43,590 bases of DNA from CAZFYZ01 sp964523735 (GTDB lineage: Bacteria > Armatimonadota > UBA5829). A program made the translations under genes and the position numbers. Shown here one piece after another: positions 8,679-15,056 of this stretch. The stretch spans positions 1 through 43,590 of the forward strand of contig CAZFYZ010000020.1 in NCBI GenBank assembly GCA_964523735.1. Reading direction: 5' to 3'. The first letter of the stretch is position 1. The number at the start of each line of letters is the position of its first letter. Under the pieces are notes generated by a model. The model saw only the letters and a program-made list of their open reading frames with translations, did not search any database and was not told the DNA's origin.

Positions 8679-11600
8679 TCACACTCCCACGCTCCTCACA
8701 AAGCTCCGCTGTCCGGCGATGCGTCGGCGCTCGGTGAAGGGCTTGATCTGTGGTGAGTCGTCGGTGCGGTAACGCGCGTCGAGGGGCTTGATTCTCTGAG
8801 CGAGGATCGAGATGCCCTGCCCCATCCGCTGCATCTTGCCCTCGATGATGAGTGCAGGATTGCTAAAGATTACCGTGCCATATTGTTCATATACCTTGGG
8901 GAAGACCACACAGTCTGCCAGCCCTTCCTCATCCTCCAGGGTAATGAAGACCACGATCTGGCCTGATCTTGTCGGCGGGCGCATGCACACGACCACTACT
9001 CCAGCCACTTTGACGATCGTATTGTTGTTCGGCAGGCCCTTGATCTCACCCGTCGTGAGCACGCGGGCTTTCGCGAGTTTCTCCCGGTAGAACGCCATAG
9101 GGTGGCAGATCGAGGTGAGGCCGAGTATCTCATAGTCCATCCGCACGCACTCGTGGAGCGTAGGCTCGGGAACATCGGGAAGAAGCCTGATCTGCTCTTC
9201 GAGATCGTCAGAAGTAAGAGAATCGATAAGGCAGGGAGACTCCGCATTTGTGATTTGAGATTTGTGATTCGTGATTTTGGACTTCCTTGATATCAGTTCG
9301 CCGAGGAGCCAGAGGAGCTTCGCGCGCGGAATTCCTAGTGAGTCGAAAGCGCCGCAGTTGATCAGATTCTCGATAGTCGGCCGGCTGCAACGGGTGCGGA
9401 GGCAGAAGTCGGAGAAGGAGGGGTTGGGAGTTAGGAGTTGGGGATTGGGGCCGCCTCGGGCCACGAGGATGGAGTCGATTTCCGCATCGCTTATGCCCTT
9501 TACTTGCGACAGGCCGATGCGTATCCCTAACTCCCAACCCCCCACCCCTAACCCCTTTCTCTCCACACTGAATTTCTTCTCACTCCTGAACGCGTCCACC
9601 GGAAGAATGCGAATGCCAAGACGACGGGCGTCCTCGATGATCACATTGGCGGGGTAGAAGCCCATGGGCTCGTTGTTCAGGATGCCGGTCAGGAACTCGG
9701 CGGGATAGTGCGCCTTGAGATAGGCGGTCTGATAGGTAATCTTGGCAAATGACGCCGCGTGTGCCTTGCAGAATCCGTAGGCCGCGAATGCCCTCAGGCG
9801 CGAGAAGACCTCCTCGGCAGTCTTCTTATCGACCCCATTGAACCGGGCACTCGAGATGAAGCTCTCGCGGATCTTCTCCATCTCCTCCTGGCTGCGATCG
9901 GTGGTCATCGCGCGCCTTAGCGAATCGGCCTGCCCATAGGTGAACCCCGCCAACGCGTGCGCGGCCGATAGCACCTGTTCCTGATAGAGAATCACCCCAT
10001 AGGTTTCCTTGAGCGCAGGCTCCAGGCTGGGGTGAAGATATGTGACCGGTTCCTCGCCGTGGCGGCGGGCGATGAAGGGGTTGATCATATCCGCCTGCAT
10101 AGGCCCCGGGCGAAAGAGCGAGATTTGCGCGATTATGTCCTCGAACACCCTCGGCTGAAGCCTGCCCAAGAGCCCCCGCATACCCGGCGACTCGACCTGA
10201 AAGCAGCCGATAGTATCTGCACTTCGAAGCAGCTCGTAGGTGGGCTCATCGTCGAGAGGAAGGTTATCAATGTCCAGCTCAATCCCGTTGGCGTGAATCA
10301 TCACTACCGCATCCTCGATAGCCGACAGGTTCCGCAGGCCGAGGATGTCCATCTTGACCAACCCAAGGGTCTCGACATCGTCCTTATCGAACTGGCTCAC
10401 GATCACACCCTTGGTCGCCCATTCAAGCGGGACGAGGTCACTCAATGGGCCATTTCCGATCAGAATCCCGCCGAGGTGGACGCTCAGGTGGCGCGGGAAA
10501 TCGTCCACCTTCTCGCAAGCTTCAACCAGCACTTCGAGCTTCTCAATCGGCAGGTTGGCATCGCGTAGCTCGGGCAGACGGTCGATTGCCTCTCGGATGC
10601 GCCGACCGCCCGTGTGAGGCAGCGCCGAGGCAAGCTTGTCGATATCCTGTTGTGAGAAGTCCATCGCTTTGCCCAGGTCGCGGATCGACGACTTCGCCTT
10701 GAGCGTGCTCACCGTGCAGACCATCGCCACTTTGTCCTCGCCGTAACGCTTGTAGACATAGTCGATGATCTCATCGCGGCGGGCGGCGTCGAAGTCGATG
10801 TCGATATCCGGCATCCCCTTGCGCTCGGGGTTCAGGAAACGCTCGAAGAGCAGGTTGTGCTCGATCGGGTCCGCTATCGTGATCCCCAGGCAATAGGCCA
10901 CCAGCGAGTCCGCCGCCGATCCCCTACCCGAGCACCGAATCCCCATCGACCGCGCCTGCTGCACGATATCCCACACCACCAGGAAGTACTCGGCAAAACC
11001 CAAATCGTTGATGATCTTGAGTTCGTGCTGCAGACGATTGATAACCTCCGGCGTGATCGGACGATATAGCCGGTCCAAGGCCTCGAAACAGAGCTTGCAG
11101 AGGTAGCTGTAGGCGGTCTCCCCCTCCGGCACCGGAAAATCGGGGAAGCGATAGGTCCCAAGCCCAAGGTCGAGATCACACTGCCGTGCAACCCATTCGG
11201 TCGTGGCGACTGCTCTGGGATAGCGCCGGAACATATTCGCCATCGCCTTTGGCGACTTTAGATAGTACTCGGCGTTGCGCTTGCGCAGGGGGTGGCGCTC
11301 GTCGAGAGTCGTGATCGTCTGCACGCACACGAGCAGGTCCTGGAGCTTATAATCCTCCTTCGCCGCATAGTGGACGTTGTTCGTGGCAACGCAGCGGAGG
11401 CCGAGATCGTCCGCAATCTCGCCGAGTTGAGAGTTCAGCAGAGCCGTGCCGGGGAGCATATGGTTCTGCAGCTCGATCAGGAAGTGATTGCGGCCGAAGA
11501 TGTCGATGTATCTTTGAGCCACATCCTTCGCGGCCTCGATCCGCCCCTCCGCCACAAGCGCTGGTATCTCTCCACGCAAGCAGCCGGAGAGGCAGAAAAG

Positions 11601-12008
11601 ATCGGCGCTGTGCTGGGCAATCACATCGAGTGAAGCCGCCGCCTCGCCTTTCTCGTGCGAAAGCTGCGCGCGGGTAATGATCTTGCAGAGATTGGAGTAG
11701 CCACTCAAGTTCTTGGCGAGGAGAACCAAATGGGTGTTAGGTGTTAGGTGTTGGGTATTGGGGATTTGAGATTTGTGATCTGTGATTTGTGACTGGGGCT
11801 CGAGGTCGATCTCCACTCCTATGATAGGCTTGATGCCGATCTTGCGGGCGTAGTCGTAGAACCTGACCGCACCGTAGAGACCGTTGTGATCAGTTAGTGC
11901 AAGCGAGTCGCAGCCGAGTTCCTTCGCCCGGTCGAGAAGCGATTTGACGCTGCTCCCGCCGTCGAGGAAGCTGAAATTCGAATGGACATGTAGGTGGGTG
12001 AAACTCAT
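8679..12008 (-). CDS. dnaE2: Error-prone DNA polymerase III alpha subunit, DnaE2/ImuC type
   Basis: Translesion polymerase that with ImuB carries out SOS mutagenesis. 1109 residues from MSFTHLHVHSNFSFLDGG. PHP domain at the N-terminus (HLHVHS, LTDHNG). Catalytic aspartates are present: PDIDIDFD at about 401-407 and KMDILGLR at about 552-559. A helix-hairpin-helix region and an OB-fold follow (FITLEDEEGLADCVVFPKVYEQ, about 1020), and the short C-terminus lacks a tau-binding tail, as in DnaE2 rather than the replicative enzyme. An upstream in-frame ATG at 12140 would start inside the next gene and a palindromic repeat, so 12008 is preferred although no clear ribosome site precedes it. Four repeat-derived insertions break family alignment without shifting frame (residues about 71-92, 817-828, 853-863 and 910-921). 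Last gene of the imuB-DUF6504-dnaE2 cassette. Confidence 0.95.
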   Translation of the reverse strand: MSFTHLHVHSNFSFLDGGSSVKSLLDRAKELGCDSLALTDHNGLYGAVRFYDYARKIGIKPIIGVEIDLEPQSQITDHKSQIPNTQHLTPNTHLVLLAKNLSGYSNLCKIITRAQLSHEKGEAAASLDVIAQHSADLFCLSGCLRGEIPALVAEGRIEAAKDVAQRYIDIFGRNHFLIELQNHMLPGTALLNSQLGEIADDLGLRCVATNNVHYAAKEDYKLQDLLVCVQTITTLDERHPLRKRNAEYYLKSPKAMANMFRRYPRAVATTEWVARQCDLDLGLGTYRFPDFPVPEGETAYSYLCKLCFEALDRLYRPITPEVINRLQHELKIINDLGFAEYFLVVWDIVQQARSMGIRCSGRGSAADSLVAYCLGITIADPIEHNLLFERFLNPERKGMPDIDIDFDAARRDEIIDYVYKRYGEDKVAMVCTVSTLKAKSSIRDLGKAMDFSQQDIDKLASALPHTGGRRIREAIDRLPELRDANLPIEKLEVLVEACEKVDDFPRHLSVHLGGILIGNGPLSDLVPLEWATKGVIVSQFDKDDVETLGLVKMDILGLRNLSAIEDAVVMIHANGIELDIDNLPLDDEPTYELLRSADTIGCFQVESPGMRGLLGRLQPRVFEDIIAQISLFRPGPMQADMINPFIARRHGEEPVTYLHPSLEPALKETYGVILYQEQVLSAAHALAGFTYGQADSLRRAMTTDRSQEEMEKIRESFISSARFNGVDKKTAEEVFSRLRAFAAYGFCKAHAASFAKITYQTAYLKAHYPAEFLTGILNNEPMGFYPANVIIEDARRLGIRILPVDAFRSEKKFSVERKGLGVGGWELGIRIGLSQVKGISDAEIDSILVARGGPNPQLLTPNPSFSDFCLRTRCSRPTIENLINCGAFDSLGIPRAKLLWLLGELISRKSKITNHKSQITNAESPCLIDSLTSDDLEEQIRLLPDVPEPTLHECVRMDYEILGLTSICHPMAFYREKLAKARVLTTGEIKGLPNNNTIVKVAGVVVVCMRPPTRSGQIVVFITLEDEEGLADCVVFPKVYEQYGTVIFSNPALIIEGKMQRMGQGISILAQRIKPLDARYRTDDSPQIKPFTERRRIAGQRSFVRSVGV
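9246..9278. repeat. Type A repeat inserted in frame in dnaE2
   Basis: Tandem ATTTGTGATTTGAG words. On the coding strand it encodes SKITNHKSQITNAE, absent from normal DnaE proteins, between the palm/fingers half and the C-terminal OB region. The reading frame is preserved. Confidence 0.85.
9419..9556. repeat. Inverted pair of type B G-rich repeats in frame in dnaE2
   Basis: GGGTTGGGAGTTAGGAG words at 9419-9450 face CCCTAACTCCCAACC words at 9525-9556. They add KGLGVGGWELG and PNPQLLTPNP on either side of the conserved IRIGLSQVKGISDAE segment. The two copies are complementary and could pair in the mRNA around a loop of about 74 bases. Confidence 0.85.
11732..11796. repeat. Type D plus type A repeats in frame in the dnaE2 PHP domain
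   Basis: GTGTTAGGTGTTAGG words run into GGGATTTGAGATTTGTG words. They encode QSQITDHKSQIPNTQHLTPN, inserted after GVEIDLE in the PHP domain, before HLVLLAKN, which resumes the family alignment. Confidence 0.85.
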
Positions 12009-12035
12009 TGTCAGTCGACAGTGCCTCGTGAAACC

Positions 12036-12109
12036 GTCATTTCGAAAGCAGTGAGAAATCTGCTTTTCCAGCGTCTCAAAAGCAGATTTCTCGCGTTGCT
12101 CGAAATGAC
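12036..12109. repeat. Long palindromic dispersed element between DUF6504 and dnaE2
   Basis: Arms 12036-12067 and 12078-12109 are 32 bases each, nearly complementary, around CCAGCGTCTC. The outer ends read GTCATTTCGA and TCGAAATGAC. Elements of this style (translating as HFEQREKS or ISHCFRND) are common dispersed repeats in many bacterial genomes. It lies between two co-directional genes and could fold in their shared mRNA. Confidence 0.8.
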
Positions 12110-12112
12110 GAA

Positions 12113-12343
12113 TTAGTCCTCGACTCCGTTCATGGTCCACGCTGAGCGGTTGTGATCGAACTTTAGCTCGTAGATGCCACCTTTGTCGGTGTGGACGCGG
12201 AAGAATGTGCGCTCGCCCTCACCATCCCACCAGGCACCCGTCAGCCGCCAACACTCCTGCACCTCCCCCACGCGATGGATCACCCCCCGCCAGGTGAATG
12301 CCTTCGGCATATGCTTGCTGTTCAGAGCTACTTCCAACGCCAT
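12113..12343 (-). CDS. Small DUF6504-like protein of the mutagenesis cassette
   Basis: 76-residue protein from MALEVALNSKHMPKAF, with FTWRGVIHRVGEVQECW, TGAWWDGEGERTFFRVHT and GGIYELKFD, the pattern of short DUF6504-like proteins or domains found beside Y-family and DnaE2 polymerases. The fold is likely a small beta-sheet domain; its biochemical role is not established. The start at 12343 has GAGAAAAGAG just upstream. A longer reading from 12418 would add 25 residues encoded by a low-complexity repeat. Gene order imuB, this gene, dnaE2, all on the minus strand, supports a role in the mutasome. The stop is separated from the dnaE2 start by a palindromic element. Confidence 0.75.
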   Translation of the reverse strand: MALEVALNSKHMPKAFTWRGVIHRVGEVQECWRLTGAWWDGEGERTFFRVHTDKGGIYELKFDHNRSAWTMNGVED

Positions 12344-12347
12344 CTCT

Positions 12348-12541
12348 TTTCTCGTCACGAAAGCTCGAAAGGACGAAAACACGAAATTCGGAAGGGGATT
12401 AGGAAGAGGGATACTCATCGCGAAAGCCAGAAAGTCAGAAAACCAGAAAGGGATTTCTACCTTTCTAGCTTTCTACTTTTCGCGTTTTCCCTTCCCCTTT
12501 TCGCGTTTTCGCTTTTTCGCGCTTTCGCGATTAGGCTCCCT
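12348..12541. repeat. Type F low-complexity repeat block (CGAAAG/TTTCGCG words)
   Basis: Block of CGAAAG, AGAAAG and TTTTCGCG words filling the space between imuB and the DUF6504 gene. CGCGAAAGCCAGAAAG near 12420 faces CTTTCTACTTTTCGCG near 12467-12482, giving an imperfect hairpin. The end (TTCGCGCTTTCGCGATTA, then GCTCCCTT) recurs at 36931-36953. Confidence 0.8.
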
Positions 12542-12542
12542 T

Positions 12543-13997
12543 CTACGCTGCGATGCGTTCGAGCACTTCTGATTTGAGAGCAGAGGCTCTGAAGATGGAC
12601 TTGTCACCGAAGCGATCGCGGATGTGTTCGATGGTTCTGTCGATCTTCAGCCGCCGCTCCCCTTCGCCGATCAAGCATAGCTGCGAACCTACCCCCACTG
12701 TCAGTTCAGAAAGCACGATTCGAACTCCGCTTACCTCCATCCCCGGGCGCATCTTCTCCATCAGCATCTTTCCGAGCGCGTAGTGTATGGAGCGAGGACT
12801 GTCCGTCGGCTTCTTGAAGCAGAAAAAGGAGTTAGGGGCTAGGGGTTGGGAGTTGGGGAAGGCACTCCCTAGCCCCCAACTCCCAACTCCTAACTCCTCC
12901 AAACGCAGCGATATCCCACCCGCCAGGCTCCCACGTTTGCGCAGCTTTGCTAAAGAATCATCAGCTAACTTATACAGATACTCCTCGAGCTCGGCGGGCT
13001 CGTCAATTGAGTGCTCGAACGTTTGTTCGGTTATAATAACATCAGGCGGATAGGCCGGCAAAACCTGGCTCGCATCCTCGCCCAATGATTGCTTTCTCAT
13101 CAAGCTTCCGATCGGCCCGAACTGGCGCATGAGAAGCCGCTCGGGAATAGCTGCGAGTTGGCCTATTGTCGAAACCCCAAGCTCGTGAAGACGCTTTTCG
13201 ATCTTGGGAGTGATCGAATCGAGCATACCTATCGGCAATGGCGTGAGGAAGTCAAATTCCCGTTGGGGAGGGATTTGAAATCCCTCCCCAACGGGAAGAC
13301 CAACGAGAGCAACTATCTTTGCAACGAGTTTGTTTTTCGCATTTCCTATAGCAACCGCCATATCCAGCTTCTCGCGCACTTCAGATGCGATCCTGGCGGC
13401 TATCAATGGCGCTTCGCCAAACAGGGCACGGCTGCCGGTGACGTCAAGATATGCGCTGCCGAGTGAATCTGGCTCCAGCAAGGGAGAATACTGAGCAAGT
13501 ATGTTTAAGAATTGCTCTGATACTTGTGCATAGGTTGGATAGTCAGCCATGACCACAACCGCATCAGGACACGCCCGCTGCGCCTGGCGAACACTCATAC
13601 CCTCCATATCTATCCCTCCAGGAATCTTTCCTGGAGGTGGGTGGCCCTCCAGGTAGGATTCTATCCCTCCAGGAATCTTTCCTGGAGGCGGGTGGCCCTC
13701 CAGGTAGGATTCTATCCCTCCAGGAATCTTTCCTGGAGGTGGGTGGCCCTCCAGGTAGGATTCTATCCCTCCAGGAATCTTTCCTGGAGGCGGGTGGCCC
13801 TCCAGGTAGGATACCTGGAGGGATGAATCCCTCCCCAACGAAGGAGGTCCCGACGCTGGCGAGAAATCCACAACCACGCCACTTGTATTGCCCTTCGGCC
13901 TGCCGACGATCACCGCCCGACCCACAAGCTCGGGCCGCCGCTTCCGCTCGATAGCGACGAGGAATGCCGGGACTCGAATGTATATCACTGACCGCAT
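12543..13997 (-). CDS. imuB: Catalytically dead Y-family polymerase, ImuB-like mutasome subunit
   Basis: 484-residue Y-family protein. The family frame is clear (SAYLDVTGSRALFG, AIGNAKNKLVAKIVA, helix-hairpin-helix EKRLHELGVSTIGQLAAIP, little-finger region, DRFGDKSIFRAS). All three catalytic carboxylates are missing: the motif normally reading DMDAF is YIRVPAFLVAIE, and the motif normally reading SIDEAFLDVTG is SLGSAYLDVTG. This loss is the hallmark of ImuB, which acts as an adaptor. A beta-clamp motif, QLCLI, lies at about 439-443. The start at 13997 is fixed by a promoter whose -10 box ends 40 bases upstream. Three repeat insertions stay in frame (about residues 61-129, 235-246 and 366-390). 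No imuA or recA-like partner is nearby. A DinB2-type origin is an alternative, but an active polymerase is unlikely. Confidence 0.88.
   Translation of the reverse strand: MRSVIYIRVPAFLVAIERKRRPELVGRAVIVGRPKGNTSGVVVDFSPASGPPSLGRDSSLQVSYLEGHPPPGKIPGGIESYLEGHPPPGKIPGGIESYLEGHPPPGKIPGGIESYLEGHPPPGKIPGGIDMEGMSVRQAQRACPDAVVVMADYPTYAQVSEQFLNILAQYSPLLEPDSLGSAYLDVTGSRALFGEAPLIAARIASEVREKLDMAVAIGNAKNKLVAKIVALVGLPVGEGFQIPPQREFDFLTPLPIGMLDSITPKIEKRLHELGVSTIGQLAAIPERLLMRQFGPIGSLMRKQSLGEDASQVLPAYPPDVIITEQTFEHSIDEPAELEEYLYKLADDSLAKLRKRGSLAGGISLRLEELGVGSWGLGSAFPNSQPLAPNSFFCFKKPTDSPRSIHYALGKMLMEKMRPGMEVSGVRIVLSELTVGVGSQLCLIGEGERRLKIDRTIEHIRDRFGDKSIFRASALKSEVLERIAA
12828..12900. repeat. Type B inverted repeat with G-quadruplex motif, in frame in imuB
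   Basis: GGAGTTAGGGGCTAGGGG runs into its near reverse complement ending CTAACTCCTCC. 12834-12858 holds four G-tracts separated by 2-4 bases, a canonical quadruplex pattern. It encodes the extra peptide ELGVGSWGLGSAFPNSQPLA in the little-finger region. Confidence 0.85.
13261..13293. repeat. 33-bp perfect palindrome in frame in imuB
   Basis: CGTTGGGGAGGGATTT, one central G, then the exact reverse complement. It encodes part of LPVGEGFQIPPQRE, an extra stretch between VALVG and FDFLTPLP. The phrase ATCCCTCCCCAACG recurs at 13826-13840 in the same gene, next to the 51-bp repeats. Confidence 0.9.
13611..13814. repeat. Four tandem 51-bp palindromic repeats in frame in imuB
   Basis: Four 51-base units at 13611, 13662, 13713 and 13764 each encode the 17-residue peptide SYLEGHPPPGKIPGGIE. 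Each contains a perfect hairpin CCTCCAGGAA-TCT-TTCCTGGAGG, and a second alternative hairpin joins CCTGGAGG to CCTCCAGG of the same unit. Units 1 and 3 have GGTGGG, units 2 and 4 GGCGGG, so a 102-base dimer was duplicated. The array separates VVVDFSP from GMSVRQAQRACPDA, which are nearly contiguous in other Y-family proteins. Confidence 0.95.
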
Positions 13998-14000
13998 GGC

Positions 14001-14030
14001 CTGTACCCTGTAACCTATAACCTGTACCCT
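14001..14030. repeat. Type G repeat in the imuB leader
   Basis: On the minus strand the region between the imuB promoter and ATG is made of GGGTACAGG and TTATAGGTTACAGG words. It forms almost the whole predicted 5' leader and provides the only AGG-like ribosome site. Confidence 0.65.
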
Positions 14031-14036
14031 ATCCGG

Positions 14037-14065
14037 ATTATAGGCACCGAACGGATGTTTGTCAA
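14037..14065 (-). promoter_or_regulatory. Consensus promoter with embedded LexA-like box driving imuB-DUF6504-dnaE2
   Basis: On the minus strand: TTGACA (14060-14065), exactly 17 bases, TATAAT (14037-14042), a perfect sigma-70 match. The spacer and -35 end contain CAAACATCCGTTCG (14048-14061), matching CGAAC-N4-GTTCG at 9 of 10 half-site bases. LexA bound here would block the -35 element. Predicted transcription start is near 14030, some 33 bases before the imuB ATG. Confidence 0.8.
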
Positions 14066-14154
14066 CCACAAATTCTAATCCTGTCGAAGAATCTCCGGGC
14101 CCAAAGACTGCTCGATCTGATTAGTAGACACGTGCATAGTATTTACCCACGGAG

Positions 14155-14160
14155 TATAAT
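14155..14160 (+). promoter_or_regulatory. Candidate -10 box for the K/A-rich gene and aroF
   Basis: A perfect TATAAT 53 bases upstream of the ATG at 14214, in the divergent region shared with imuB. No good -35 is visible at 16-18 bases, so the promoter is only a candidate. Confidence 0.4.
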
Positions 14161-14213
14161 GGATAGCGCTGAGCCTGCCGAGCGGACCCAGCCATGCATT
14201 TTCGGGGGAAGCA

Positions 14214-15056
14214 ATGAAGATCCACGTCATCCAGAGAGAAGGCACGCGCTACTTCAACAGGTTCAGCAGCATATCCGAAAGGGACAGGCTTCAGGTCGAG
14301 CTGCAGATCGAGGACAAGAACGGACAGACTATCTCGATCGACCTTACCGAAGCCCTGATCGAGGAGTATTCCAAGCACCCTCAGATCGGCAGAGTCAGCA
14401 TGCCATCGCAGGTCGTTGAGATCGCGTCCCTCGAACCAATCAAGCCTCTGAAAGCCAAGCGAGCCAAGACAGTCAGCCCTGCCTATCTCTCAAACTCCGC
14501 CCACTCGGATATCCTCTCAAAGGTCCGCGAAGCACAAGTCAAAGCCGCCGACGAGAAGAAGCAGAAGCAGGCAGAACTCGCAGCCGCACGAGCCGAGCGA
14601 CTTGCGATAGCGCGAGAGGCGAAAGCGCTGAAGAGTGCAAAGTCGAAAGTGGAAAGTGGAAAGACCAAAACCGCCTCGACTAGTGGAAAGCTGAAAGCGG
14701 AAAGTGGAAAGACCAGAGTCGCCACGACCAAAGCAAAAGCGGCTCCCGTGAAGACAGGCAAGATCGCTGCGCCAAAGGGCAAAGCCGCGACAGCAAAGAC
14801 TGCCAAAATCGCGGTTCCAAAAGCGAAGGTTTCAAAGCCGACCACGAAGACCGCTTCGTCACCGCCCAATAAGGCCGTGGGAGTGACCAAGACCCAGGCG
14901 CAGGCGATCAAGAAGATCGGCAAGGTGTTGGCGAAGGAGGAGAAGGGCCAGTTGGCGCTGGCTACAGCCCCTGCAAAGCCTAAATCGAAAGCTTCAGCAA
15001 AGACGACGGCGCCTGACCCCAAGTCGGCAAAGGCCAGCGGAGGGAAGAAATCTTGA
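14214..15056 (+). CDS. Hypothetical protein with Lys/Ala-rich histone-H1-like tail
   Basis: 280 residues. The first 80 or so form a compact domain with no family I recognise (MKIHVIQREGTRYFNRFSS, LQVELQIEDKNGQTISIDLT). From about residue 105 the protein becomes a coiled-coil-like charged helix and then a Lys/Ala/Pro-rich tail (TTKAKAAPVKTGK, AKTAKIAVPKAK) resembling histone H1 or the AlgP/HU-type tails of some bacteria, which often bind nucleic acid. Residues about 143-165 contain two SGK-type motifs encoded by a GTGGAAAGTGGAAAG repeat, so part of the tail may derive from a dispersed repeat. GGGGGA precedes the ATG by about four bases. The stop TGA overlaps the TTG start of aroF, so the two genes are probably translationally coupled. 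DNA binding is inference. Confidence 0.8.
   Translation: MKIHVIQREGTRYFNRFSSISERDRLQVELQIEDKNGQTISIDLTEALIEEYSKHPQIGRVSMPSQVVEIASLEPIKPLKAKRAKTVSPAYLSNSAHSDILSKVREAQVKAADEKKQKQAELAAARAERLAIAREAKALKSAKSKVESGKTKTASTSGKLKAESGKTRVATTKAKAAPVKTGKIAAPKGKAATAKTAKIAVPKAKVSKPTTKTASSPPNKAVGVTKTQAQAIKKIGKVLAKEEKGQLALATAPAKPKSKASAKTTAPDPKSAKASGGKKS

Noticed and set aside
13611..13814. CRISPR-like array
   Set aside because: The four units are directly adjacent with no unique spacers, lie in an open reading frame and have no cas genes nearby.
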